Source of the DNA: Parvibaculum sp041688015
GTDB lineage: Bacteria; Pseudomonadota; Alphaproteobacteria; Parvibaculales; Parvibaculaceae
Direction: 5' to 3'
DNA: 64,000 bases
NCBI GenBank assembly: GCA_041688015.1
Contig: JBDNIY010000017.1
Coordinates: 248,001 to 312,000, forward strand
Part shown: in pieces, positions 45,102-55,277 of the stretch
How the letters are laid out: each line of letters opens with the position of its first letter
How positions within the stretch are numbered: the stretch's first letter is position 1
The notes under the pieces: generated by a model
Databases searched by the model: none
Told to the model about the DNA's origin: nothing
The model's input: only the letters and a program-made list of their open reading frames with translations
Position numbers and translations under genes: made by a program

Positions 45102-46054
45102 TTAACAGGTCGAATCTTTGGGTGCAAGGAGAGACGCGGGCGCCGCAGGATGGTTGTCTGTGGGCGCGCTCAGTGCTTCCAGCAGGGCGGCTTCGACGGC
45201 CTCGTAGGGGATGAGATTGAGCGCCCGGCCACCGTAATTTTCCGCCCAGAGAGGGCAAAGCATCGGCGTGTTGGGTGCGTATTTTGCTGGTGAGTGACGA
45301 CCGAACAGGAGAACCAGCGGAATTTGCGGCAGCGCCAACATGTGACCAAAGCCGGAATCATTGGCGACAGCGGCTTTCAGGTGATGGCCAAGGGCACTGA
45401 CCAGCAAGGGGCCGTCGGGCGCGCCTTCGGGCAAACCTTCTTCGGGAAAAATGGCGTTGGGCAAGGCTTGGCGCGTGCGTTCGATCAAGTCCCGTTCGTT
45501 GGGGCCAATGAAAAACACAGGCACGGCACCGCTCGTCGCCACGCGTGCGGCCAATGTCAGGAAGCGCTCACGCGGTCAGCGCCAAAAGAACCATCAGATG
45601 TTCAACGAGATGCTTAGGTTTTGTATTCTTGAAGAGGGTGTAAGCCGGTGGACGAACACTGGACAAGGCGTAGTTAGTGGAGGCGCGCAGAAAAATTTTG
45701 GCGGGCAGGGCGCGGCGAATGGCGAGCGTGCGCGAGACAACTGTCTGCGTGTCGATGGCAATATCAATCGGGCCTAAAGAGACACAGATGGGACCTGACG
45801 GCGCCCCATGCCGATTCCGTAATGCCGGTCTTGGAAACGATCTTGTCGATATAGGGAGCGACGAGTTCAGCCAACGCGCCGGTATATGCGCTAAGGCGGG
45901 CGGTCACCCAACAGATTTCGGCGTTGGGAAACGTCGCGCGCAAGCTCTGGAGAAACGGCATTTTGAAAAGGCCATCGCCGCGCGAAAAAACCGCAATGCG
46001 TTTGATGTTTGAATTATCTATGCGTGTCTTTCTTAACAGCCCCTCGTCCTCCAA
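45102..46054 (-). pseudogene. Decayed glycosyltransferase family 9 (heptosyltransferase-like) gene
   Basis: The N-terminal part (96 residues from 46054) is a GT9 start: RIAVFSRGDGLFKMPFLQSL and ICWVTARLSAYT. The middle part is only readable after a frameshift near 45775 (SLGPIDIAIDTQTVV), and ends at a stop near 45562. The C-terminal part (from about 45580 in yet another frame: ERFLTLAARVATSG, then AVANDSGFGHMLALPQIPLVLLFG) is the GT9 acceptor/ADP-heptose domain. The usual 30-40 residues between the middle and C-terminal parts, including the ISPGAS-type loop, seem missing. Thus two frame changes and a deletion: a likely dead LPS-core transferase. It lies between rpe and rsmB. Confidence 0.75.
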
Positions 46055-46133
46055 ATTGCATCTCGATGCGCCCGTGCACGCTGTCTTTCGCGGGTCATCA
46101 TGTCTCTGACTTAACCGGCTTTGTGCGGGCCTT

Positions 46134-47477
46134 TCAAGCGCGCATCAGGCGCGCGGCATAGAACCCGTCGAGGCCACCTATATCGGCAAGCTGGCTGGGG
46201 AAGGTGCGCAGATCGCCTTGGAGCGTGATGGCGTTCGTCAAGCCGCCGATCTCGTCTGGACTAATTGGTTTGCGCATAAAATCTGGGTGCGCACTTAAAA
46301 AGGTGTCGATTTGTTTTGGGCCTTCTTCGGGTTCGAGCGAACAGGTGCAATAGACAAGCGTGCCGCCGGGTGCGAGGAGTTCGGCGCTGTGATTGAGAAG
46401 GCGCGCCTGAAGGCCCACTAGACGGTCGCGGTCGGCGGCTGATTTCAATTGCAGGACGTCGGGATGACGGCGCGCGGTGCCTGTGGCGGTACAAGGCGCA
46501 TCGAGCAAGATCAAATCCCATTTGCGCTCAGTGGCAAAAGTGGCGGCGTCGCCGGTGATGATTTCTGCCGTGAGCGCCGTGCGTTGCAAGTTTTGTTGAA
46601 GCCGTTCAAGGCGCGGGGCGGAGCGATCAAGCGCTGTGACGTTGGCACCGCGCGCGGCCAGCGCCATGGTTTTGCCGCCGGGGGCCGCGCAGAGATCAAG
46701 CACGTCGCGGCCATGGACGTCACCGAGTAACCGCACAGGCAAAGCGGCGGCGGCGTCTTGCACCCACCATGCGCCTTGGGCAAAGCCGTCGAGATTTTCG
46801 ATGCGCCCTGTTTGGTGTAAACGCAGCGAGCCGGTGGGCAGAACTTCAGCGTTGAGGCGCGTTGCCCAGCTTTCGAGTTGGGTCTCATCCTTCACCGAAA
46901 TGTCGAGTGGCGGTTCATTGAACTGTGCACGGATGATTTCACGCGTCTTGATTTCGCCGTAAGTGCCGATCCAGCTTCGCCACATCCAAGGTTGAAGCGC
47001 GGCGCGCTCGCCGTCGATGCCTTGGCGCAATGTCTCGGGTTCGCGCAGCAGACGTCGCAGGACAGCGTTGACGAGTGACTTGAAATGTTGCGCGTTGTCG
47101 TCGCGATTGGCGGCTTCGACGGCAAGGTCAACGGCGGCATGCGGTTTGACATTGAGGAACAGAATTTCGGCGATGGCGGCGCGCAGAATTGACTGCGTGA
47201 TGCCGGCGCGCGGCGGCAATTTACGCTCAAGCAGACGCTTGATGATGAGGTCAATCTCGCCGATGTGGCGCAGCGCTGTGGTGGCAATGGCGCGGGCAAA
47301 ACCACGGTCTGATGGGTCGAGCGTGGACAGGCCGCCGTGCGTTGCTTCTTGCGCAAACGTATCGTCCAGCGCGCGCTTTTGGGTCAGCACGGCGGCGATC
47401 AGGCGATGGGCACCTTGGCGGGCGGCGAGGCCTGCGTCGGGGGTTCGGGGTTCGGGTGTGATGGTCGGTTCGCTCAT
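46134..47477 (-). CDS. rsmB: 16S rRNA m5C967 methyltransferase RsmB
   Basis: A 447-residue RsmB/Sun protein that methylates C967 of 16S rRNA. The N-terminal NusB-like domain (about 15-145) includes HAAVDLAVEAANRDD. The SAM-binding motif is LDLCAAPGGKTMALAARG, and the two catalytic Cys motifs are DAPCTATGTARRHPD (Cys about 326) and YCTCSLEPEE (about 377). Length is typical. It is divergent from the DUF1674 gene, the usual neighbour in alphaproteobacteria. Confidence 0.95.
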   Translation of the reverse strand: MSEPTITPEPRTPDAGLAARQGAHRLIAAVLTQKRALDDTFAQEATHGGLSTLDPSDRGFARAIATTALRHIGEIDLIIKRLLERKLPPRAGITQSILRAAIAEILFLNVKPHAAVDLAVEAANRDDNAQHFKSLVNAVLRRLLREPETLRQGIDGERAALQPWMWRSWIGTYGEIKTREIIRAQFNEPPLDISVKDETQLESWATRLNAEVLPTGSLRLHQTGRIENLDGFAQGAWWVQDAAAALPVRLLGDVHGRDVLDLCAAPGGKTMALAARGANVTALDRSAPRLERLQQNLQRTALTAEIITGDAATFATERKWDLILLDAPCTATGTARRHPDVLQLKSAADRDRLVGLQARLLNHSAELLAPGGTLVYCTCSLEPEEGPKQIDTFLSAHPDFMRKPISPDEIGGLTNAITLQGDLRTFPSQLADIGGLDGFYAARLMRA

Positions 47478-47603
47478 GGATGGAGGTTAGACCACAGGCG
47501 GCGGCGGGAAGGAAGGAAGGGGTGGACGGCCTCGCGAAGTTGGCAATCGGGGATAAGCTGGCCTATATCTAGGCTCGAAACACATGCTTAAAGCGAGCTT
47601 TTC

Positions 47604-47807
47604 ATGCAAGAAAACGAGCCTATTCATGCCAAGCCTCTGAGCGAGCCTGCCAAGCGCGCGCTGGCCGAGGCTGAGACGCGTCGACAGCTGGCCGATGAGG
47701 CGGAAAAAAATAATCCCCGCCCAACCGAGATCAATGGCCGCAAGAGCAAACGCGAACCGACGCGTTATGGTGATTGGGAAATAAAAGGCATCCTTTCCGA
47801 CTTCTGA
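47604..47807 (+). CDS. DUF1674/SdhAF4-like succinate dehydrogenase assembly factor
   Basis: A 67-residue DUF1674 protein. The C-terminal motif EINGRKSKREPTRYGDWEIKG is the family signature; the N-terminus is charged and helical. In eukaryotes SDHAF4 protects the free SdhA flavoprotein before complex assembly; the bacterial protein is inferred to act alike. It is divergent from rsmB. Confidence 0.9.
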   Translation: MQENEPIHAKPLSEPAKRALAEAETRRQLADEAEKNNPRPTEINGRKSKREPTRYGDWEIKGILSDF

Positions 47808-47831
47808 CAAAAAGCGGGGATTGGCAATATT

Positions 47832-48563
47832 TTGCTGCCATGGCTCAAAAATCGTCTTGCGCCCTATCTGATGCATCTGTCGGTACTGGCGCGGGCGATG
47901 ATTTTGCTCGTCATGGCGGCGCTCGCCTGGTTTGGCCTTCATGCGCTGCCCGATGCGATCAATCCCTTTTCACCGATTGAACTGACTGACCCTGTGGGGC
48001 CGCTGACCAATGTGAAGCTGCGCCTGTTGCAGCCGCGCTATGAGGCATGTCTGGCGACCATCAAGCGGCGCGGCAATGGGCTCGAACGCGACACCATCGT
48101 GTCCGATGACCCCAGTTGCGGCATGGCCAAGGGGGTGCGGCTCACACAATCCACTTTGTCGCACGGCGGCGACATTGAAGCGACCTGCGGGCTGGCGGCA
48201 GCCTTGCTGATCTGGGAAGGCGAGGTGGTGGTGCCCCAGTCGATCGCGCTGCTGGGCAGTCCCGTGGTGCGGGTGCGCCACTACGGCACCTACTCATGCC
48301 GCAATGTGAACCACGCCAGGGCCGGCAAGCGCAGCGCGCATGCGGCGGGCAAAGCGATTGATGTGGCCGGGTTTGATTTGGCGGATGGACGCAAGATCAG
48401 TGTGCTGAAGGATTGGGGCAAGGACACGCCGGAGGGGCGGTTTTTGACCTCGGTGCATGATGATGCGTGCCGCGTGTTCAATGTGGTGCTGGGGCCGGAG
48501 TATAACGCGCTGCACGCGAACCATTTTCATTTTGATATGTCGGTTTGGAGTGCGTGTAAGTGA
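47832..48563 (+). CDS. Extensin-like C-terminal domain protein
   Basis: A 243-residue protein with an N-terminal membrane helix (about 20-40: LARAMILLVMAALAWFGLHALP) and an extensin-like domain at the C-terminus. The metal-hydrolase-like core is seen: SCRNVNHARAGKRSAHAAGKAIDVAGF and, near the end, NALHANHFHFDMSVW, with four conserved Cys in the domain. The fold resembles the D-Ala-D-Ala carboxypeptidase/VanY type peptidases, so a cell-wall role is possible. The TTG at 47832 is used as start; an ATG at 47871 is the alternative. It follows the DUF1674 gene by 24 bp. Confidence 0.87.
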   Translation: MLPWLKNRLAPYLMHLSVLARAMILLVMAALAWFGLHALPDAINPFSPIELTDPVGPLTNVKLRLLQPRYEACLATIKRRGNGLERDTIVSDDPSCGMAKGVRLTQSTLSHGGDIEATCGLAAALLIWEGEVVVPQSIALLGSPVVRVRHYGTYSCRNVNHARAGKRSAHAAGKAIDVAGFDLADGRKISVLKDWGKDTPEGRFLTSVHDDACRVFNVVLGPEYNALHANHFHFDMSVWSACK

Positions 48564-48590
48564 GGGTGGGGTGAATGGTGGGGCCTCGTC

Positions 48591-48806
48591 CTTCGAGATG
48601 GCGCTATGCGCCTCCTCAGGATGAGGCTTCGAGATGGCGCTATGCGCCTCCTCAGGATGAGGCTTCGAGATGGCGCTATGCGCCTCCTCAGGATGAGGCT
48701 TCGAGACGGCGCTATGCGCCTCCTCAGGATGAGGCTTCGAGACGGCGCTATGCGCCTCCTCAGGATGAGGCTTCGAGACGGCGCTATGCGCCTCCTCAGG
48801 ATGAGG
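48591..48806. repeat. Six tandem copies of a 36-bp palindrome-bearing unit
   Basis: Units begin at 48591, 48627, 48663, 48699, 48735 and 48771, each starting CTTCGAGA and carrying the inner palindrome GGCGC-TAT-GCGCC followed by CTCCTCAGGATGAGG. The first three copies have GAGATGG, the last three GAGACGG. There are no spacers, so it is not a CRISPR array. It resembles a common extragenic palindromic element of alphaproteobacteria, here multiplied in tandem. Confidence 0.95.
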
Positions 48807-48887
48807 GTTTGGTTTTAGTCGTCATCCCCGGGTTAAGACCGGTCATGACAGATGTTGGGGATGGGGTTTGTGGCTTCACCCCCACCC

Positions 48888-48943
48888 AACCCTCCCCTCT
48901 CACATTGCGCGTAGGCGCAATGGAAAAGGAGGGGGAGGGCTTT
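48888..48943. repeat. Extragenic palindromic element before acs
   Basis: A long imperfect hairpin: the arm CCCTCCCC-CTC...ATTGCGC (48890-48910) with GCGCAAT (48915-48921) around GTAG, and the outer arm GGAGGGGGAGGGC at 48928-48940. It sits 20-70 bp from the acs stop on the minus strand and may stop or protect both transcripts. Similar elements occur elsewhere in related genomes as far as I recall. Confidence 0.7.
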
Positions 48944-48961
48944 AGGGAAGTGGGCGTGGGC

Positions 48962-50902
<1,941 letters not shown>

Positions 50903-50993
50903 GGGGCAATATCCTCCGTGATAGATCGATTATTCTTTTTCTATTATGGCCGCAGCAGCGCAGCGGTCAAATTATGGCTTTAAGTGTCTTGTC

Positions 50994-52256
50994 TTATGCG
51001 TCTTGGGCGGCCCCTTCGCCTTCGATGGCGGCGATGGCCTCGGCGCTCAAGCCGATCTCGGCGAGCACTTCGCGCGTCTGCTCGCCCAGACGCGGCGGGT
51101 GGAGGCGAATATTGGCGGGCGTGCCGGTAAAACGCACAGGCGGGCGCAGCGCGAAATAGGGACCGGCATGGGGGTGGTCAAGATGTTGAAAGAAGCCGAC
51201 GGCTTTCAAGTGCGGGTCGTCCTGCAGATCATCCAGCCGGTTCATTTTTACAATTGGGATCGACAGCGGCAGCAGCGCGTCGAGCCATTCTTGGGTTGTC
51301 TTCTGTTCGGTCAGCTCTTCGATCATGGCGTAAAGCGCGCGGATATTCTGTGTACGGGCTTTGTAGGTGGTAAAGCGCGGATCATCGAAGGCGTCGGGGC
51401 GGCCTGCCACTTCAAAAAACTGGTTCCATTGTTTGTCTGAATAAGGAAGCAGGCCGATGTAGCCGTCTTTAGTTTTATAGGGGCGGCGATCAGGATTGGT
51501 GATGCGGCCATAGGACCAAGGGCCGGTGGCCGGATCGTAAGCATGGCCGAAGAAATGTTCAGCCAGCACGAAGCTGGTGACGGCTTCAAACATCGGCACT
51601 TCGACGAACTGACCTTGGCCGGTGCGTTCACGATGGAACAAGGCGGCAGTGATGGCATTGGCCATGAAGAGGCCGGAGACTTTGTCGGCAACGATGGTGG
51701 GCATGTAGCGCGGTGCGGGGTTGCCATCGGTGCGGCAGAGAAGATCAGCCGCGCCTGAGCCAGCCTGAATGAGATCATCGTAAGCGGGCAGGCCTGCATA
51801 AGGCCCGTCCGAGCCATAGCCAGCGGCATGGACAAAGACGATGTCGGGTTTGATTTTTTTTACGTCTTCATAGCCAAGACCCAGACGCTTCATGCCTTCA
51901 TAGCGGATGTTGGACGCCAACACGTCGGCCGACGCAATCAATTGTTTTAGCGCATCGACGGCGGATTTTTTGCGCAGGTCGAGAAGGATCGAGCGCTTGT
52001 TGCGGTTGATGGTGAGGAAGATCGGGCCCAGATCTGGTGAGGCGCCTTCAGGCACCTTGCCCGCCCAGCGTATGATGTCGCCGCCCTGGCCGCCGCCGCC
52101 GGTGGGTGAGGGGGCCTCGACCTTGATGACGTCGGCACCGTAGTCGCCGAGCATCTGAGTGGCGTAAGCGCCGAAGACGACGGAGGTGAGGTCCACGATG
52201 CGCACGCCCGCAAGCGGGCCTGTGGCTTTGGTCGCCAGTTTATTTGTCTCACTCAC
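50994..52256 (-). CDS. CaiB/BaiF CoA-transferase family protein
   Basis: A 420-residue family III CoA-transferase or acyl-CoA racemase type protein. The start is GTG at 52256 (SETNKLATKATGPLAGVRIVDLT), preceded by GGAAGG; the longer frame upstream shows no family similarity. Motifs: GVRIVDLTSVVFGAYATQMLGDYGADVIKVE, FLTINRNKRSILLDL, and AYDDLIQAGSG with the catalytic Asp. The substrate is unknown. Its start overlaps the stop of the GNAT gene by 8 bp, so they are coupled. Confidence 0.9.
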   Translation of the reverse strand: MSETNKLATKATGPLAGVRIVDLTSVVFGAYATQMLGDYGADVIKVEAPSPTGGGGQGGDIIRWAGKVPEGASPDLGPIFLTINRNKRSILLDLRKKSAVDALKQLIASADVLASNIRYEGMKRLGLGYEDVKKIKPDIVFVHAAGYGSDGPYAGLPAYDDLIQAGSGAADLLCRTDGNPAPRYMPTIVADKVSGLFMANAITAALFHRERTGQGQFVEVPMFEAVTSFVLAEHFFGHAYDPATGPWSYGRITNPDRRPYKTKDGYIGLLPYSDKQWNQFFEVAGRPDAFDDPRFTTYKARTQNIRALYAMIEELTEQKTTQEWLDALLPLSIPIVKMNRLDDLQDDPHLKAVGFFQHLDHPHAGPYFALRPPVRFTGTPANIRLHPPRLGEQTREVLAEIGLSAEAIAAIEGEGAAQDA

Positions 52257-52764
52257 AATATTGGTCCTTCCCGGTCGTCTTATTCGTCTGCGTTTTTTGT
52301 GACCCTCGCCAAACATACAGGCAGTCGGGCAGCTTTTCTTCGTTATCGCGCCCGTCGGTGGTTTGCGCAAGCGTGAGGCCGTGGCGCTGGTAGAAGCGCC
52401 GCGCGGCCATGTTTTGCTGGAAGGTGTGAAGCGAGAAGCCTTGAGGACGTTGCGTTTTCACGACGTCGAGAAGGGCTTTTCCGGCCCCTTGACCTTGCGT
52501 CTGCGGCGCGACGTAGAGGTGATCGAGCCAAATTTCATTGGGTAAATCATGGATTGCGGCAAAACCTATCACGCGGTCCTGTTTCGTTTCGGGCGCGAGG
52601 GCGAGCCAGACCTCTTGCGTGGCAACGACATGGGCGATGAAGGCGCGGGTTTCAGCGTCGCTGTAGAGCGCGGGCAGATAGACCATGCGCGCGCGGGCCG
52701 CCATGAAGATGGCGGCGAGGTGGGGGGCATCGGTGGCGTGGGCGCGGCGGAGAGAAAACGACAT
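52249..52764 (-). CDS. GNAT family N-acetyltransferase
   Basis: A 171-residue GNAT acetyltransferase. The acetyl-CoA pyrophosphate loop is in VAPQTQGQGAGKALLDVV (about 85-102), preceded by GFAAIHDLPNEIWLDHLY. The N-terminal FSLRRAHATDAPHLAAIF is the normal beta1-alpha1. The C-terminal half, ALDVVKTQRP..FSLHTFQQNMAARRFYQRHGL, is typical. The acceptor is unknown. Overlaps the CoA-transferase start, so they form an operon. Confidence 0.9.
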   Translation of the reverse strand: MSFSLRRAHATDAPHLAAIFMAARARMVYLPALYSDAETRAFIAHVVATQEVWLALAPETKQDRVIGFAAIHDLPNEIWLDHLYVAPQTQGQGAGKALLDVVKTQRPQGFSLHTFQQNMAARRFYQRHGLTLAQTTDGRDNEEKLPDCLYVWRGSQKTQTNKTTGKDQYCE

Positions 52765-52882
52765 TGGGGCTTTTGCTTTATGGGGGGCGTTTTTCTTTGG
52801 GGCTGACGGCTACGGTGCCTATGTTCAGACAAGCATTAGGAAATAGCGAGCCGAAAGGGCTGGCAAACCGAAAGGAAAAGCC

Positions 52883-53632
52883 ATGCGCCTGCAACTGACA
52901 AGCTGGCCGGAGGTCGATGATTATCTGACGCGCTCGAAAGGCATTGTCGTGCCGATTGGCTCGACCGAACAGCATGGGCCGACGGGCCTCATTGGGACGG
53001 ATGCCATTTGTCCTGAGGTGATTGCGTTGAAGGCAGCAGAGAGCGCGGGTTTTTTGATCGCACCGACATTCAGCGTGGGGATTGCGCAGCATCATATGGG
53101 TTTTTCAGGCTCGATGACGCTCCGACCCTCCACCATGATTGCGGTGATGCATGACTGGGTCGCATCACTGGCGCGGCACGGGTTTGAGCGGATTTATTTT
53201 TTCAACGGGCATGGCGGCAATATTGCGACGATCAACGCGGGCTTTGCTGAGATTTATGCTGATCGCTCGTTGAGCGTGGAGGCCAGCAATCGCGGGCCGG
53301 TGAAGCTGAAACTCGCCAATTGGTGGGACTTTAAGCCAGTGATGGATTTTTGCCGCTCGACTTACGGCGCTGGCCACGGGGCGCATGCGACGCCGAGCGA
53401 GATTGCGGTGACGCAGTTTGCTTACCCTGAGGCTGTGAAGTCGATGGCGGGGGTGTCGCCCAAGATTGCGCCGATGGCGCGCTACACCGACGCTGAGGAT
53501 TATCGCGCCAAGTTTCCAGACGGGCGGATGGGGTCTGACCCGACGCTGGCCAAGCCTGAGGACGGCGAGACGCTGATTGGGTTGTCGGCCAAGGGGCTGG
53601 TTGAGGACTATCGGGTGTTTTTGGAAAGCTGA
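52883..53632 (+). CDS. Creatininase family protein
   Basis: A 249-residue metal-dependent amidohydrolase of the creatininase/formamide hydrolase family. Metal ligands appear in GSTEQHGPTGLIGTD (Glu, His, Asp at about 28-40) and FFNGHGGN (His, about 111-118), with a further GHGAHATPSE segment. The start follows AAAGGA. Proteins of this type act on creatinine, mycofactocin precursors or pyrimidine-like amides; which is unknown here. Monocistronic. The next gene is the AbrB-Doc module. Confidence 0.9.
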   Translation: MRLQLTSWPEVDDYLTRSKGIVVPIGSTEQHGPTGLIGTDAICPEVIALKAAESAGFLIAPTFSVGIAQHHMGFSGSMTLRPSTMIAVMHDWVASLARHGFERIYFFNGHGGNIATINAGFAEIYADRSLSVEASNRGPVKLKLANWWDFKPVMDFCRSTYGAGHGAHATPSEIAVTQFAYPEAVKSMAGVSPKIAPMARYTDAEDYRAKFPDGRMGSDPTLAKPEDGETLIGLSAKGLVEDYRVFLES

Positions 53633-53680
53633 GGTTTTCGGGGGGTTTTTGGCGGGTTAGGGTTGTATTTCCAAATTGTT

Positions 53681-53700
53681 GTTATAACATATGTTATAAC
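53681..53700. promoter_or_regulatory. 20-bp perfect palindrome, likely operator of abrB-doc
   Basis: GTTATAACATATGTTATAAC is a perfect palindrome placed 17 bp before the AbrB-type start codon and just upstream of the ribosome binding site (CGGGAGG). Autorepression by the antitoxin is the natural reading. Confidence 0.8.
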
Positions 53701-53717
53701 TTCGGGAGGTAAGAGTC

Positions 53718-53942
53718 ATGATCGGCGTCAAGATTACCCAGATCGGCAATTCGGTTGGCTTTGCATTGCCCAAGGCCGCGCTTGAGCGTCTGCGGGTGGC
53801 TAAGGGCGACCAGCTTTATCTGGTGGAGACGCCCGAGGGCTATCTGCTGACGCCCTATGACCCGGAATTGGCGCGTCAGATGGAGGCCGCTGAGGCCGTG
53901 ATGCGCGAGGACCGTGACGTTCTCAAAGCGCTCTCGAAATAA
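53718..53942 (+). CDS. AbrB/MazE-type antitoxin
   Basis: A 74-residue SpoVT/AbrB-fold antitoxin. The swapped-hairpin DNA-binding core is VKITQIGNSVGFALPKAALERLRVAKGDQLYLVETPEGYLL (residues 4-44); the C-terminal helix MEAAEAVMREDRDVLKALSK is the likely toxin-binding tail. The next gene is a Doc toxin 9 bp downstream. The AbrB-Doc pairing, instead of Phd-Doc, is known but less usual. A 20-bp palindrome upstream is the likely operator. Confidence 0.93.
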   Translation: MIGVKITQIGNSVGFALPKAALERLRVAKGDQLYLVETPEGYLLTPYDPELARQMEAAEAVMREDRDVLKALSK

Positions 53943-53951
53943 GCCAGAGCC

Positions 53952-54347
53952 ATGACCAAAAAATCTGAACCCATCTGGGTTATGAAAGCGGCGGTGCTTG
54001 CTTTTCATCTTCGTCAGTTGACGGAGCATGGCGGCGGCGAGGGCGTGCGCGACGAGGGCTTGCTCGACTTCGCGCTCGACCGACCGCAGAACAAGTTTGC
54101 CTATGAAGAACCCGACCTCTTCACGCTGGCAGCCGCCTATGCTTATGGCATTGCGACCAATCATCCCTTTGTTGATGGCAATAAGCGCACCGCTTACGTG
54201 ACAGCGCTGACGTTTCTGCGTCTCAATGGCTATCGTGTCGAGGCGAGCCAGACGGAGAAATATGACACGTTCATCAAACTGGCCGCGGGCGAGCTGATCG
54301 AGGGTGAACTGTCTGAATGGTTTCGTGCGAACGTCAAACCGCTCTAG
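53952..54347 (+). CDS. Doc/Fic-type death-on-curing toxin
   Basis: A 131-residue Doc toxin. The Fic-type loop is at residues 71-80 (HPFVDGNKRT); Doc phosphorylates EF-Tu and so stops translation. Other signatures are GVRDEGLLDFALDRPQNKFAYEEPDLFTLAAAYA and ALTFLRLNGY. The gene follows the AbrB-type antitoxin by 9 bp, antitoxin first, the usual order. The active motif is complete, so the toxin looks functional. Confidence 0.93.
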   Translation: MTKKSEPIWVMKAAVLAFHLRQLTEHGGGEGVRDEGLLDFALDRPQNKFAYEEPDLFTLAAAYAYGIATNHPFVDGNKRTAYVTALTFLRLNGYRVEASQTEKYDTFIKLAAGELIEGELSEWFRANVKPL

Positions 54348-54546
54348 TCGATATGGGAGCCGGTGCCGTCTTCAGTGCGGGTCCATTTGCGGGCGCGTTG
54401 CCATTTGCGGGCACGGTTGATTTTCTTTTTTTCGATCACGGCAAAGGCGTTATGCCCCGGCATGGCCCGGGTATCCCTCTTGAATGCATCCATTGCGAAA
54501 GCTGGATGGCCCGATCAAGTCGGGCCATGACGGTTGAAGTGCGTTC
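54348..54546. other. Intergenic region between Doc and EVE genes
   Basis: No gene is supported. It holds a 12-bp direct repeat (CCATTTGCGGGC at about 54387 and 54405) and a clear 9-bp inverted repeat, ATGGCCCGA-TCAAG-TCGGGCCAT, at 54506-54528. The latter resembles dispersed palindromes of alphaproteobacteria. Confidence 0.6.
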
Positions 54547-54972
54547 TTATGGTGCTTTCTTCAACCCACCCATCGCACAAATCAATTTCCATTCGGCGGG
54601 GCGGACGGGTTGGACCGAGAGGCGTGACATCTTTAGCAACATGCTTTCAGACAGTCTCGGTTCGCCTTTGATGTCGGCAAGCGAAACGGGTTTGGGCATG
54701 TCTTCCACTGCTTCAATATCGACCAAACCAAATTTGCCTTTTTCGTCGGTCGGGTCGGGGCGGTGTTCTGCGATGACGCGGACGATGCCGACGATGCTTT
54801 TTTGATCAATCGAGTGGTAGAAGAAGCCGAGGTCGCCTTTCTTCATGGCCTTCATATTGTTGTTGGCCAGATAGTTGCGCACGCCGTTCCAAGGTTCACC
54901 CTTGGCCCCTTTTTTCTTTTGGTCGTCCCAGCTCCAGGTGGAGGGTTCGGATTTGAAAAGCCAATATGCCAT
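54547..54972 (-). CDS. EVE domain protein
   Basis: A 141-residue EVE domain protein, fold related to PUA and YTH, thought to read modified bases in RNA or DNA. The start at 54972 (MAYWLFKSEPSTWSWDDQ) carries the signature WLFKSEP; WNGVRNYLANNNMKAMKKGDLGFFYHS and RLSVQPVRPAEW are further motifs. The longer upstream frame (to 55008) is unlikely. It lies 5 bp downstream of the YciI gene and belongs to the conserved gpsA-YciI-EVE order. Confidence 0.93.
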   Translation of the reverse strand: MAYWLFKSEPSTWSWDDQKKKGAKGEPWNGVRNYLANNNMKAMKKGDLGFFYHSIDQKSIVGIVRVIAEHRPDPTDEKGKFGLVDIEAVEDMPKPVSLADIKGEPRLSESMLLKMSRLSVQPVRPAEWKLICAMGGLKKAP

Positions 54973-54977
54973 AGCGG

Positions 54978-55262
54978 TTATTCCTTTGCGCCGAGTGACC
55001 ATTTCCATGCACGCAGTTCGGTGCGCTCAAACAGGCCTGCGAGATTATAGGGATCATTGGTCTGGAGTTTTTCCGCCGCTGCACGATCTTTGACGTCGAT
55101 GGCAAGCAGCGAGCCGTTCATCACGGCGCCTTCGTCATTGACGAAGGGGCCACCCATTTTGACGACGCCGCTATTGGCCCAATAGGTGAGATGGGCGTCG
55201 CGATTGGCGAGGCGTGTGTCGAGGCTATCGGGCTTGTCGATGCCGATGATGACGAAAAGCAT
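54978..55262 (-). CDS. YciI-like protein
   Basis: A 94-residue YCII-domain protein with a ferredoxin-like fold. Features are LFVIIGIDKPDSLDTRLANRDAHLTYW with His-Asp-type residues and GSLLAIDVKDRAAAEKLQTNDPYNLAGLFE, the family end with ARAF-like dyad. Function is not known; a metabolic enzyme or binding role is suggested for the family. It lies 15 bp after gpsA and 5 bp before the EVE gene in the same operon. Confidence 0.92.
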   Translation of the reverse strand: MLFVIIGIDKPDSLDTRLANRDAHLTYWANSGVVKMGGPFVNDEGAVMNGSLLAIDVKDRAAAEKLQTNDPYNLAGLFERTELRAWKWSLGAKE

Positions 55263-55277
55263 GGTTGAAACTCCAGA

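Noticed and set aside
48591..48806. CRISPR array, because the unit length of 36 bp fits a CRISPR repeat
   Set aside because: The units are joined without spacers and carry an inner palindrome of an extragenic element; no cas genes are near.
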